From Maea johnstoni (taxonomy: Eukaryota > Annelida > Polychaeta > Spionida > Magelonidae), in the NCBI GenBank assembly GCA_963942565.1, contig OZ012687.1, positions 10,900,535 to 10,964,534 on the forward strand: 64,000 nucleotides of DNA. Reading direction: 5' to 3'. How positions within the stretch are numbered: position 1 is the first letter of the stretch; the number at the start of each line of letters is the position of its first letter. Of the stretch, positions 22,546 through 40,364 are shown piece after piece. The position numbers and the translations under genes were made by a program. Under the pieces are notes generated by a model. The model did not search any database. It saw only the letters and a program-made list of their open reading frames with translations, and was not told the origin of the DNA.

Positions 22546-22894
22546 TGCAGGGGCCAGAGAGGGATATGGGAACATCCTTTGAAATGTCAGTGAATGTTTT
22601 TGTGTATGTAGAGAAACAGATCTGCGAGTGAAGGATCTCGCGGAATGCTGTGGCAAGTAGTGCTAATAGCAAAACACTGGACGCCTATCTTACACATAAT
22701 GCGATATCCTCGCCGGCAGCAACTTGGGGGCAAAATACAGTGGATTGACCTCAGAAGAGGGGTGAATAGAAGGGGGAGGGCAGAGGGGGGCACAATACAC
22801 CCACGTTCTATCTTATACACGCAGTGAGATGATATGACTTCTTGAACAAGAACTTTGTGGCTAAATTAAGTGGTGAGCTGGGAACCCTGTCTTC

Positions 22895-23170
22895 TGTTTT
22901 ATTTTTAATATTGTTTAGTTTTGAAATATAAACAAATATAGATTTATAAATCACTCATATTTCTTCATTGTTATCCTGTAAATATGTCCTTGTGATGAAG
23001 AATTAACCAGAAAAATAAGGAATAAAAAACAATTTTTTTTTGTTGTATTTATTGTTTAGTTTTGAAATATGAGACCAATGTATATCGTTCATTTTTCCTC
23101 GTTGTAGTCCTCTAAGTATGGCCTTGGGTTGAGAAAACACCCTGGAAATCAGGAATAAAAAACAACACTG
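22895..23170. repeat. ~135-bp tandem duplication
   Basis: Two units share ATTGTTTAGTTTTGAAATAT, then TTCNTCGTTGTTATCCT and end GGAATAAAAAACAA. Confidence 0.8.
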
Positions 23171-24373
23171 TTTGTTGAGGCTAAGTAGCAGGTCATGACC
23201 CCTGATATTGAGGTCAAGTCAACCTTGAGAAACGAACATGAAAACTCAGGAAATTATCAAACAGGCATATGTTTCATCGTCTGAGATAGCACCGAATGAA
23301 CCGAGCCGAATCAGACCAGAGAATGTGCTACACTGTTTGTAGTCACTTCTCCGGAAATAATCTGGGATCTCTAAGTGCGGGAGAGATGAAAACTCCCATG
23401 GTTGTTATTCGGTTGCGAAAAAAAGGAGGTGAAAAAAGGCATGTCGTCGATGTCAATCCGCATGTATGGTTTGATAATCATAACACCGTGGCATGCGGCA
23501 GCAGGAATTCATAACTTGTTATTCTGCTTGGGAGGGTTTGGACGAAACACTTGTAAGCCGCGGCGATATCGAGAGAGTGGGAGGTGGAGGGGACGTAGAA
23601 GGGTATGCTATGAGAGCGTAGGCAGGGTATGATGGGTACAGAGGGGCTTCTGGGAAGTAATGTACCGCCCCATTTGTGGGAAAAGGGGGTAATGGGTTCA
23701 GTGAAGAAGGGGTTGGTACAGACATCACACCACTGCCTGAGTGAGGGAAAATAGAGGGAGGTACATGCAATGAGTTCATATAGGTTTCTAAAAACTACAG
23801 TGATGCCTCGATTGTTGAGAGGTTGCTCACAGTAATGGGGTCGCGGGGGGGGGGGGGGCATTCATTGGCAAAGGGTGTCAGTAAGGGGGTGCAGGCGTAT
23901 ATGCTGTTACCTATCTTAGCATCAGAAGTGGCATACATTCAAAACCTGATTAAGAAACAGAGAGACTCACATTCCCCCCTCCTAACCCCCCCCCCCCCCC
24001 CCAACCCACTAGAAAGAAAAGTTATATTGTAAGTAAGAAGTATATAGTCACTTCTTAGTAAAGATCACCAGGATAAAAAGACCAATTTTAAGTTTTCCCT
24101 TGCTATATGTGTTGAATGAAAATCTTAAGTAAGCTAAGTCTTTTCATATAGGCCCATGGTGTCAGCTTATCAGGGTTCCTGTTGCCCCTGATTATATACC
24201 CTTTCCTAACAAGCATCCTCTTCTTCCACTGTTGATGGCTATCCTACAATTAGGTGGCTGCTTTGGTGATATTATGTACACTTCCTGTGTGGGGGGCCGG
24301 CACCCCCTTAAGATAAACAGAATACGGAACACCACTGTGAGGGGGAGGTCCATGCAAGAGTTGGGAGTTAGTC
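23171..24373. other. Intron/intergenic with G and C homopolymers
   Basis: A 14-base G run lies near 23845 and a 17-base C run near 23986. Overlapping open frames on both strands (23296-23861) have no recognisable domain. Confidence 0.4.
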
Positions 24374-24613
24374 TATTAGCCCATTAATGAATGCTCAGAG
24401 CGGCCCGAAAGCAGCCTGACAATTTTCATTGAAATGTTTCAGTCGAGAGCATGTTTCATAAAAATTTTGAGGGAGAAATGTCAACCACAATATTAGCAAG
24501 AATGCTCCTTCAAATATTTTGTGATTTCATTCTTGATTCCCCAGTGAGCATCAAAAGTGTAATTGATCCAGATTATTTCTAGACAAACTCTACAAAGCAT
24601 TGATAGGTTTATG
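24374..24613 (+). mobile_element. Family A TTAA element, diverged
   Basis: Family A body is clear (AAAGCAGCCTGACAATTTT, GCTCCTTCAAATATTTTGTG, GATCCAGAT), with the start eroded to TTAGCCCATTAATG and the end to GATAGGTTTA. Confidence 0.6.
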
Positions 24614-29215
<4,602 letters not shown>

Positions 29216-29441
29216 TGCTAACCCCTTAGTGCTCACAATGGCCAAAAGCAGCCTGACAAATTTGGTGAAATCTTTCCGTGCAATTGCATAATTGGAAAAA
29301 TATTTGACAAAGAAATGTTAAGCTGAACACTACCAACAACTCAACGTCAAATATTTCGTAAAATGTTTATTAATTCTTGAGTTATTCTCAAAAGTATCAT
29401 AGATCCAGACGACAATTTCTTGAATAACTTGTAACACATGG
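29216..29441 (+). mobile_element. Family A TTAA element, diverged
   Basis: Begins CTAACCCCTTAGTGCTCAC; the body shows AAAAGCAGCCTGACAA, CAACAACTCAACGTCAAATA and ATAGATCCAGACGACAATTT. The 3' end is eroded. Confidence 0.6.
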
Positions 29442-29832
29442 TTGTGTTTAGAGAGGAGGAGGAAGTCACTTGACAGAAAACTGCGAGCAGAGCTGCGGAG
29501 GCCAGTCAGTGGAGAGATTTTTTACCTCCTTCTTAAGAGAGTACAAGTTCTCTGCCGTCACCGTCACTTAAAAGACATGATAAATGCTAAACAGCCATTG
29601 AAACTTTTTGGCTTCATCTTCGCGATTCATGACCTTTCAATGGTGACGTAAACATGGAGTTTTTGCCGCAGACATCATAAACTTGACTCTCTTTGGAGCG
29701 AGCATTGAAAAACTCCGCTCAGCATGAAAAAACCTTGACCCACTATTAGTTAGTCTACTCGGAGCAGGCCTCAGGAACAAGTGGTTGTGCTGTGCTTATT
29801 ATGATGGAGACATTGAGTGTATTGTATGCATA

Positions 29833-30225
<393 letters not shown>

Positions 30226-31045
30226 TGTTCTATTTTGGTATCCATGTCCTTGTTGAGGCCATGTCATTGTCACCTGAATGAATCTTTTTCAGTCAAATTC
30301 CTTCCCAGCTACTTTTTAGGGTACAGCTTATTTCGCCAGCGTACCACTTTTCTGCTCTTTAACCAGGGTAATGAGGAGTTTTAGATTTTTTGACGGCTGT
30401 ATGTCACAGTCATATTCTAGTTATTACAGTTCCTCTGCCTTACTATAAATGCTAAGTTCATCGCGGGAGTTGTGATTACCAGTCAAAACTATTCAGCATG
30501 GATTCTGAGTCTGGGAGAAAGAACAAGAAATCGGAAACTAAGTTTGATGTTAAAGGACAGCACATAAATGTGCTAATTGATTCGTTTCTTCTGTTCGGTC
30601 AAACCAATGCTAATGTCAGATCAAGTTGTTAAGCATTTAATAGCCTTTTTTGTCGAGGTAAGAAACCATTCCACCGTTTGTCAAATTACACATATATGGC
30701 GCCACATATATGGTGCTAAGGGGCCCCCCTTTCTTAATAGCTCTTCCTACCTGCTGGGTGTTTTGGCATTGGAGAGGAGCAACCCCTTAATTAACCCCCA
30801 CTCCCCACACTCTGCTTGAATGACCATACAAAAGGGGCCAAGGTCTCAGAAAGGGGCCATTCAGGGCCGTAGTATGTAGTATAGCATATAACACATACCC
30901 GCTCTTGACTAGGGAGGGGACGGGAATTTTAACGGATGCGAGTCCACAGCAGGTTGTGAATTGATGTGAACTGTCGCTTTCTTTTATCCTTATTCTCATA
31001 TTCCCTTTTTCCCTTCGCTTGTCGCACCACTTGGGTATTTAGGGG
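30226..31045. other. Intron/intergenic, no recognisable feature
   Basis: Nothing identified. Confidence 0.4.
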
Positions 31046-31262
31046 CTAACCCATTAACACTCACAACAGCCAAAAGCTGCCTGATAAGTTCGATGAAATC
31101 TTGTAGGTAATAGCTAAGTTTGGAAAATATTGGAAATAGAAATGTTATTCATAATATTTTCACAAATTTTTTTTCGAATACTTTCTTAATTTCAAAGTTA
31201 TTATCAAAAATATCAGAAATCTCAACAACAATTTCTAAACCATAATTAGCTAGTAGTTGATC
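31046..31262 (+). mobile_element. Family A TTAA element, diverged
   Basis: Begins CTAACCCATTAACACTCAC, body AAAAGCTGCCTGATAAGTT and AGTTATTATCAAAAATATCA. The 3' end is eroded. Confidence 0.55.
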
Positions 31263-31771
31263 AATGGGATATTAAATTGAAGTACCCGTTGGAACCACCG
31301 ACTAACCTCATGGTTGGCCTCAGTGATCTGAGTGACCAGAAATTGGACACCACATTCTACTTTTCTAATACCTCACTCGTCAATATCTGCTTGTACATTG
31401 AGGCCACTCCACTCCACAACACAGTCACAGCCCCATCAGGGTTGCCCTATAAGCAGGGCTGCTCCAGCAGCTGCAGACACAGAGGGGTGCGAATGGTTCG
31501 ATGAACCCCCTTTACAATTTAGATGATTTTCTTGCTATGAATTCTCACATTCTGTAGCCCAATATAAAACATGGAACAATCATTTTCTATCAAGTATCAT
31601 ATTCATCTTTGAAGCATATGAAATCAACTCCTAGATAAGCATGAAAACAAAACATCAGGAGAGTTTGTTCTAATTATCATTTTTCTTTAGCCATATCCCG
31701 AACGTTGCTTTTTGTGGAAAAGTATTACCAAAAATACCAAATCCTCTTCAGAGACTATAGGCCTGAACAGG
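31263..31771. other. Intron/intergenic, no recognisable feature
   Basis: Short open frames only. Nothing recognised. Confidence 0.4.
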
Positions 31772-31994
31772 TTAAGCCATGCATCGGCCAAATTTTCCTC
31801 ACTAGTATGGTTATATCTCTGTAACAAAAGCAACCATAAGAAATGATTTGAAGGACATATGTTCATCAGAACTCTTTCTACAACTCTCCATCAAATATGT
31901 TTTCAACAGATCTTTTATTCCAAAGCTATTTTCAGAATTATCGCAGGTCCAGACGACATTTGTCTATGAGATCCTCCAGGCTTGAATGGGTTAA
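31772..31994 (+). mobile_element. Family A TTAA element (variant), complete
   Basis: Starts TTAAGCCATGCATCGGCCAA and ends GGCTTGAATGGGTTAA. It shares the variant words TATATCTCTGTAACAAAAGC and GTCCAGACGACATTTGTC with the copies at 11331 and 35458. Confidence 0.65.
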
Positions 31995-32523
31995 GTATCC
32001 ATCATTGATAGCTGGTGTGTACACCTCATGGCCAAATTCCAGCTACATGTAGTACAGTGACTCCATTGGGTGCCTTAAAGGCAAAGCACAGAGATTATGT
32101 AATGTAATGTGTTAATGATACCACAGTCTTTCAGCCAGACCAACATTTGTAGTCAATTGATTGTGTCATCGTGTTTATAATTAGTTGAGAAGGACTTTGA
32201 TTAATTGAACCAGTTGTGACAGTAGGGTATTTTGCCAAGGTGTTATGTATGAGAAGCAGTAGTAGTTAGAAAATGAAATAATGTTTCAAAAATAAGTGTG
32301 GTAAACACACAAATGAATAGCCCTCCTTCAAGGGAATCAAAGAGAATAACTACCTAAAGCCTTAATCGTTGATATCAGTAAGTATAATCTTAACCAAAGA
32401 TGAAATATTTCAAGAGTTTAAAATGATTTTAAATATGCAATTCAATTTTAATTTGATATTTCAAAATATTTGTGAATCCTGGCCTTATTTTAAAAGTTAT
32501 TTGCAAATGAATCATTAATCCAT
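31995..32523. other. Intron/intergenic, no recognisable feature
   Basis: AT-rich. Nothing identified. Confidence 0.4.
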
Positions 32524-32670
32524 ATTCTGGGCCTGCCACGATTTCTGAGTGGTCTTTAAGGCATCATGGTTCAAATACCAGCTGTGGCATGTGAAAACGT
32601 TACCAGCGACTTGGGGTTAGGTGGTTCTATGGTCCAGGTACTCAAATTTCCTCCATCACTCACAGCTTGC
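32524..32670 (+). mobile_element. tRNA-like SINE copy
   Basis: TTTCTGAGTGGTCTTTAAGG resembles a tRNA A-box region. GGTTCAAATACCAG is a B-box match 12-15 bases later, followed by GTGGCATGTGAAAACGTTAC and GCGACTTGGGGTTAGGTGG, homologous to 12300-12370. It is a SINE head plus body, not a foldable tRNA. Confidence 0.5.
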
Positions 32671-32789
32671 TTGTTATTATTTAGCCTAGATATTGCAGAA
32701 ATAAGTAGCAATAATGGAAATTCCAAATTTCTTGATTCAGATGCTAGTTTACAAGGGGCAATCTTGAAGCCTGACTGAGTTAGGAGTTC

Positions 32790-32995
32790 TTAACCCTTTA
32801 ACCTCTACTTTGGCCAAATCAAAATGATGCAAAAAACCTGAAAAACTGACTGAAACCCTGGCACATGGGTACTCATCTGAGAGTACTCAGTGAGAGTTAT
32901 CCAATTAATACCATTCCATTATCGGGTTTAGATGGTTTTCAAAAATATTAGCGTCATTGTGCTTTGGACAAAAGCCTTAGCATTGGAAGGGTTAA
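32790..32995 (-). mobile_element. Family B TTAA element, complete
   Basis: Reverse copy: the right boundary reads AGCATTGGAAGGGTTAA and the left boundary is TTAACCCTTTAACC. It contains CACATGGGTACTCATCTGAG and the paired CAAAGCAC/GTGCTTTG word. Confidence 0.7.
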
Positions 32996-33930
<935 letters not shown>

Positions 33931-34154
33931 TGCGTGTGTGTTTGGTTATGATAATACCTTAAGAGCTTAAGAGATGAAGTAAGGGTTAAGCACTTACAGG
34001 TGATTTTATATAAAAGATCATTTTGTGCTAGTTGAGAGTTAAGAAATATTGTACTTTCAGATTTGCTGTATGATAAATATCGAGCAGCTTTGATTGATAG
34101 ATGATAATCATGATGATAATGAGCCAGATGGCAATGGAGAAAATAATGATGATG

Positions 34155-34225
34155 TTAACCCTTTCATACCTGGAGATCTACTTGACTAGTTGCAGTTTTG
34201 GCTGATACAGGTATGAATGGGTTAA
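34155..34225. mobile_element. 71-bp minimal TTAA hairpin element
   Basis: Left end TTAACCCTTTCATACCTG and the reverse complement of the right end TTAACCCATTCATACCTG match at 17 of 18 positions and enclose only 35 bp. Both ends carry TTAA and CCC/GGG like families A and B. It is probably an internally deleted family member, or the smallest mobile form of the group. Confidence 0.65.
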
Positions 34226-34312
34226 TAATGAAGATGATGATGAAGATGATGGTGATGATGATGGTGGTGGTGATGATGATGATGACGATGAAGATGATGA
34301 TGATGAGCAAGG
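34226..34312. repeat. Degenerate (GAT)n array
   Basis: GATGAT with GGT/GAA variants, starting directly at the hairpin's right TTAA. Confidence 0.85.
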
Positions 34313-34679
34313 AGTTGAGGACAAGGAGTAGGTCTATAGAAGTAGTATCATACACTCCGGTGGTCACTCTGACTTTGTCAAGCAGAAACATCGTTCTCCT
34401 AGTAATAGTCGCTCCACGCAGGGAGGTGGGGATAGTGGAAGAAGGGATGGCGACGATAATGTTGATCTTGAGTCCGGCGGAGACTTTTGATGTCCGCGCT
34501 AGACGGCTACCGCTGCTCGAAAGTAGACAGGGCAGAAAATTCCGGGAACCTTTCTAAACTGACTTCAAGCTGCGAGGGTAAATCCTCAGTGGGGAGCCTG
34601 ATTTAAACCAGCTATATAGGCATCCAACGCATCTTGTATTTACTCATTACTCGTTCATGCTCAGAGAGATATAGCCACT
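34313..34679. other. Intron/intergenic, no recognisable feature
   Basis: Nothing identified; a plus-strand frame ending at 34557 is not recognisable. Confidence 0.4.
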
Positions 34680-34900
34680 TTAACCCATTAACCATTATGC
34701 TTCTGTTCGCTAATTTGGCCATTACAAAATGATGCCAAAAACCTGAAAAATGACTGAAACCTTGGCACATGGGTACTCATCTGAGAGTTCGCAGCAAGAA
34801 CTATTTGATGAATACCAACATGACAGGGTTTCGATGGTTCTTAGAAATCTTTGCATCCTTGTGCTTTGGACAAAAGTAACCACAGCATTCAAAGTGTTAA
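34680..34900 (-). mobile_element. Family B TTAA element, first of a four-element chain
   Basis: Reverse family B copy: left boundary TTAACCCATTAACC, body CACATGGGTACTCATCTGAG, right boundary GCATTCAAAGTGTTAA. Its right TTAA (34897-34900) opens the next element. Confidence 0.7.
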
Positions 34901-35118
34901 AGCTCAAGAAATACTCTTGAAATTGTCATCTTGATCCATGCTACTTTTGACAATATAATGGTAATTAAAGAGTGATTTTACTAGGTAATACAAGGAGAGT
35001 TGTTGGAAGTGTATTTATTAACAATTCTCTTCAAATATTTTGTAAATTATGCTTAGCTTGAAATATTTTGCCAAAATCACCAAGCTACTTTAGGTTGCCA
35101 TGGGTATCAATGGGTTAA
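34897..35118 (-). mobile_element. Family A TTAA element, second of chain
   Basis: Reverse family A copy: TTGAAATTGTCATCTTGATC, then CTACTTTTGACAATA, then CTCTTCAAATATTTTGTAAA, ending GTATCAATGGGTTAA. The left outer bases are shortened. Confidence 0.6.
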
Positions 35119-35461
35119 CCCTTTTAATTACTTTCTAGTGTGCACAGTGCACACCATCTGACAAACTTTGAAATTATCTCATCAAGAAGGGCACCATTGA
35201 AAAATAATTGATCAGGAATTATTCAACCTAACAGAAATAACAACCTTCTGGCTATCATTTCGCAAAATACTGTGTATGATCAAGATATTTTCAAATATTA
35301 GCAGGCTGACTACAACTACACACACCTCTGATAAAAGCATGTTAAGAAAAAAATGTCATTCAGAACTCAACCGACAACACCCTATATATTTTGTGCATTC
35401 GTGCTTTATTCCTTTAGTAAAATTATCTAAACTATCAGAGATCTAGGTGATTACTTTTTAA
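35115..35461. mobile_element. TTAA-bounded segment, third of chain, diverged
   Basis: Bounded by TTAACCC on the left and TTTTTAACCC on the right. The right part resembles family A (CAACACCCTATATATTTTGT, ATCAGAGATCTAGGTGA). At about 347 bp it is longer than a normal copy, so it may contain an extra insertion. Confidence 0.4.
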
Positions 35462-35693
35462 CCCATTCACGCCTGTATAGCGCCCAAACCCAGGGATGAA
35501 TATTTCAGGGATATCTCCCGAACAAAAGCATTTTCAGAATAAAATTCCAAAAAAAAAATGTAAATCAGAAACTAACCAACAACTCCCCTTCAAATATATT
35601 TTCCACCTATGCTTTATTTCAAAGTTATTTTCAAAAGTATCGCAGATCCAGACGACAAAAGTCAAGGAAATATTCTAAGCTTGAAAGGGTTAA
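35458..35693 (+). mobile_element. Family A TTAA element (variant), fourth of chain
   Basis: Starts TTAACCCATTCACGCCTG and ends GCTTGAAAGGGTTAA, with ATATCTCCCGAACAAAAGC, CAACTCCCCTTCAAATAT and GATCCAGACGACAAAAGTC. A further eroded end (CCAGGCATGAATAGGTCAA) follows to 35720. Confidence 0.65.
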
Positions 35694-35934
35694 AGGAAAC
35701 TCCAGGCATGAATAGGTCAAAGAAGGGAGCTTTGAGGCCAATTGTATGAGCAGGTTCCTATGTTTTTGGAGATGCTAGATTTTTGTAGGATAAGTGTGAA
35801 GTAGTGCCAAGGAGGCACATGGGATATTAATCTATTGTGCATTGACCAGAATTTGACCGAGTCTCACCAGCTCTCACCCCGCACCTAGCTGTGTAGCTTT
35901 TGGCACCAGCAGCAGCAGCAGGAACGAAAATCGC

Positions 35935-36105
35935 TTGAAAACATAAACAAATGTCATACAACAGCATACGCCACTGCTTAATGCTAGTATTGCAAGGTTG
36001 TGTGTATTGCAGTATAAATGTTCTTATGAAAAGCAAAACAAAAAATACCATACAACAGCATAAGCCAGTGGTTGTGCTAGTATTGCAAGTTTGGATATAT
36101 CCCAT
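35935..36105. repeat. ~106-bp tandem duplication
   Basis: Two units share CATACAACAGCATA, CCACTG.TTAATGCTAGTATTGCAAG and flanking A-rich sequence. Confidence 0.75.
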
Positions 36106-37057
36106 CAAAAAAATTGTTAGGGGGTTTGGTAGTATTACTACCGACTGGTAATGCTATTGTTTGGCTATTGTTTTTCTGTCCATTGCACTATTTTCTGATT
36201 ATGTTTTGTTTTGTTTTCGTGCAAATAAAGAAAAAATGATTTTTGTAGGATAATTGGTTTCAGCAACATTTTGTTGCAAAACATGTGTTTGCCTTCGCTG
36301 ATGTTTTATATGTGGATAAATGAGCATTACTTCTTAGAGGGAATATATATAGCCTGCTTCCCAGTACAGTCCCCTGCTATGGCATTTGTGTGAACTAAAT
36401 AGCCAACAGTAGGCCACAAGCCCTTATGTAGTATAGGTGCAGGCATACATTTATTTATAATAAAGTAGAATATTGTAACGCCTAGTAGCTAGGCTAGGGA
36501 CTATAGTGCACTGGCCTAGATGAGCTCTTTGGAACCATGGGTCTAAACCAGATCAGTGCTTTTCTACCGCGTTGTAGCTCCTGGAATTTTCCCTCTTACT
36601 TGGTTACTTGAAGAGCATCAGTTTGGGTTCAAGCACGGTATGTTTGTGCTGTAGTATGTTGCAGCAGATGTTTTTGCAGGAATCGACAGGTTTTTTTGTG
36701 AATGAAGTGAGAAGAGATAATGAGGAAGCATGTAGTCGAACCAGGATCTTAACAGGAATGTTGTCGTAAGAAATTCAAGAATGCCACAAAAACGCTCCCC
36801 TCTCCCAGTCAGCTTGCTAAATGTTTTGGCTTGCACGCTACCACTATTTTTACAGATGTTTAGTGCAGCAAAAATATTTCCTCATCTGGGGAAAATCAGC
36901 AAGGGTTTCCTGCCAAAATCCACTATATGTATACATGTATATCTCCTAGGAGATACAGCGCCACCTTTTGGTGAGATGAAATTTTATGAATGGGACTTGT
37001 AAAATCTGAGCTGATGAATTTGGCACAAATTATTGCAAATTATTTCCAGTATTTTCT
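36106..37057. other. Intron/intergenic, no recognisable feature
   Basis: Nothing identified. Confidence 0.4.
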
Positions 37058-37291
37058 TTAACCCATTAATGCTCACAGCAGGCAAAAACAGACTGAGAAT
37101 TTTGATGAAAATTTTCAAGTGAAAGCACAGTTCTGTAAATATTTGAAGGAGACATGTTAATCGGGGGATTATCAACAATTCTGCTTCAAATATTTTGTGA
37201 AAATAATTCTTAATTCCGAAATTATTGTCAAAAATGTCATAGATCCAGACAACAATTTCTGGAGAAGACTTTAAAACCCTTGATGGGATAA
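37058..37291 (+). mobile_element. Family A TTAA element, nearly complete
   Basis: Starts TTAACCCATTAATGCTCAC; ends CTTGATGGGATAA, so the right TTAA has mutated to ATAA. The body matches the 5854 copy well (GAAGGAGACATGTTAATC, CATAGATCCAGACAACAATT). Confidence 0.7.
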
Positions 37292-37677
37292 GTGTGATGT
37301 GGGTGTTTGGGGATGTATGGGTTAATGATTAATTTGGCCCCTGGATGTGCATCTGTCCATGTTTATAAGAGAAAGTGTTAACACGGCACAACCCCAACAG
37401 TCTAGACGCTTATAAAACTCACTCGGTAATCTCAAATATCATATTTATGTGAGATCTGTAAAAGCAAAGGTGATTGTGGTTACATCATGTCACCTTTCAG
37501 TCAAAAGACACATTAACTTGTGCCTTAGTGGTGATAAATTTGCATATCTGTGCAGTGGTGTGTGTGTTGTGGTGGAAGAGACAGCAACAGCCTGGGGATG
37601 GCAAGGGGGGGGGGGGGGGTTAATGGGGGGAGAAGCTGATCTAAGGCCGACTCTCAACACTCCACACGCTCAGTCAG
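37292..37677. other. Intron/intergenic with a G run
   Basis: A G homopolymer near 37605. Nothing else identified. Confidence 0.4.
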
Positions 37678-38614
37678 TTAGGATCTGTTCAGAGCTCCTC
37701 TGCTGGGGTGAGTCATACACCTCCTCCTGGCTGTACTGTGAGAACAGACATCTAGGCTACTACTGCTGCTGCTGCTCATACTGCTACTACTGCTGCTACC
37801 TTTGATACACCTCCTGGATGTACTGTGAGAACACACATCTAGGCTACTGCTGCTGCTCATACTGCTACTACTGCTGCTACCTTTGATACACCTCCTGGAT
37901 GTACTGTGAGAACACACATCTAGGCTACTGCTGCTGCTCATACTGCTACTACTGCTGCTACCTTTGATACACCTCCTGGATGTACTGTGAGAACACACAT
38001 CTAGGCTACTGCTGCTGCTCATACTGCTACTACTGCTGCCGTTCATACTACTACTACTGCTGCTACTACTGCTGCTACCTTTAATGCACCTCCTGGCTGT
38101 ACTGTGAGAACAGACATCTAGGCTACTGCTGCTGCTCATACTACTACTACTGCTGCTACCTTTGATACACCTCCTGGCTGTACTGTGAGAACAGACATCT
38201 AGGCTACTGCTGCTGCTCATACTACTACTACTGCTGCTGCTCATTCTACTACTACTGCTGCTACTACTGCTGCTACCTTTGATACACCTCCTGGCTGTAC
38301 TGTGAGAACAGACATCTAGGCTACTGCTGCTGCTCATACTACTACTACTGCTGCTGCTCATACTACTACTACTGCTGCTACTACTGCTGCTACCTTTGAT
38401 ACACCTCCTGGCTGTACTGTGAGAACAGACATCTAGGCTACTGCTGCTGCTCATACTACTACTACTGCTGCTGCTCATACTACTACTACTGCTGCTACTA
38501 CTGCTGCTACCTTTGATACACCTCCTGGCTGTACTGTGAGAACAGACATCTAGGCTACTGCTGCTGCTCATACTGCTACTACTGCTGCTCATACTACTAC
38601 TACTTCTACTACTA

Positions 38615-38656
<42 letters not shown>

Positions 38657-38905
38657 CTACTACTACTACTGCTGCTCATACTACTGCGGCTGCTCATACT
38701 ACTACTGCTGCTGCTCATACTACTACTACTTCTACTACTAATGCTGCTCATACTACTACTACTGCTGCTGCTCATACTACTACTACTGCTGCTACCTTTG
38801 ATACTCCTCCTGGCTGTACTGTGAGAACAGACATCTAGGCTACTGCTGCTGCTGCTCATACTGCTACTACTGCTGCTCATACTACTACCACTGCTGCTCA
38901 TACTT

Positions 38906-38973
<68 letters not shown>

Positions 38974-38975
38974 CA

Positions 38976-39012
<37 letters not shown>

Positions 39013-39026
39013 GCTGCTGCTGCTCA

Positions 39027-39069
<43 letters not shown>

Positions 39070-39290
39070 GCTGCTGCTCATACTACTACTATTGCTGCTC
39101 ATACTACTACTACAACAGCTGCTCATACTACTGCTGCTACTACTACTGCTCATACTACTAGTCTACTGCTGCTACCTTTGATACACCTCCTGGCTGTACT
39201 TTGAGATCTAGGCTACTGCTGCTGCTCATACTACTGCCGCTACCTTCGATACACCTCCTGGCTGTACTTCTGCCTGCTGCTGATTCTTCT
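37678..39290. repeat. Composite CTG/CTA array with about ten CACCTCCTGG spacer units
   Basis: Units of triplet repeat (CTGCTGCTCATACTACTACT) alternate with a conserved spacer (GATACACCTCCTGGCTGTAC, then GAGAACAGACATCTAGGC). Block lengths stay multiples of three, so the minus strand is open for 491 codons as serine runs with about ten near-identical LDVCSHSTARRCIKG inserts. There is no start context, splice support or homology that I know of. It is treated as a minisatellite, with a low chance that it is transcribed or translated. Confidence 0.85.
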
Positions 39291-40364
39291 TAGTTTTTAT
39301 TGATCATTCTACAGCTGCTTTTAATGCTGCTTCTACTGTTGCCCTCTATTGCTGCAACTATTGCTGCAACTATTGCTTCTATTGCTACTACAACTGATGA
39401 GACCACTGCTGTTACTATGGCATAGGATTATCTCAAAATAGAAGGCATTAAAAAAACACAACTCTGCAGAGTTCATTCATTCTCAGGTTTTTTTGGAAAA
39501 GTAATTTTTTCACTATTTTTTTGCATAAGTTTCACACCATTTGTTTAGTACAGGGGCAGAGTTCAATCACGCAGGGTTTAACCATTCACTTCAAACTCTG
39601 GGTTGGGCTACCAGGGTTCAAGGACATTTCCAGGATTTCAGAGGGAAGTTCTTTATCAGTAATCACAACCCTCTTCCTTCCTGGGTAGAAGTTTTTTAAC
39701 ATTTTCGCTGCGGTGACAGAAGGGGACTTGTAGTATGAAATCCAGAGTGACCGATTTTACATGTCAATGAACGACCTTGAAGGCAAGTGGCTCTTACTAG
39801 CTCTGACATAACGTCTCTGCTTAGAAAGTCATTAGGGCGTAGTTAAGAGCACATTACCATTCCAAGAAAATTGATTCAAATGTGGCTATTTAGGAAAGGG
39901 TGTGCTTAAAAAGGTATCAGTTGGACGACAAGACTAGACATAGACACTATTTAATTAGCACCCCTTTAGGCGCCAGGTGGCCTCCAGGGCCCCTCTGGCA
40001 CCCTTGCTACTTAAAGGGTACATCAAAGGGAAGATGTATTAATCGCCAGATCCCACCTCACAAATTTGACTCAGTTGTCATCTACTTACTCATGTGCAAT
40101 ATCAGTGTCATAGCTAATGTGTTTTGAATATATTTCTGTTTTATTTCATTTGTTTTAAGTTGAGGATTTCAATTTTCTGAAAAAAGTATTTCATTATTAA
40201 GTTTTGTATTTGATATCTTGCCACCAAGAAGTGAAAGAAAATGTCCTTTTGTATACTTTGGTACAACTGATAGAAACTAAGCAAATGTTGTGTTTAATAG
40301 ATAGTAATGCACTGCTTTGCGTAAAAGTCACATTTTCTCTGTTACGCATTGATAACTCCCTTGT
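39291..40364. other. Intron/intergenic, no recognisable feature
   Basis: Fades out of the triplet array, then AT-rich sequence without features. Confidence 0.4.
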
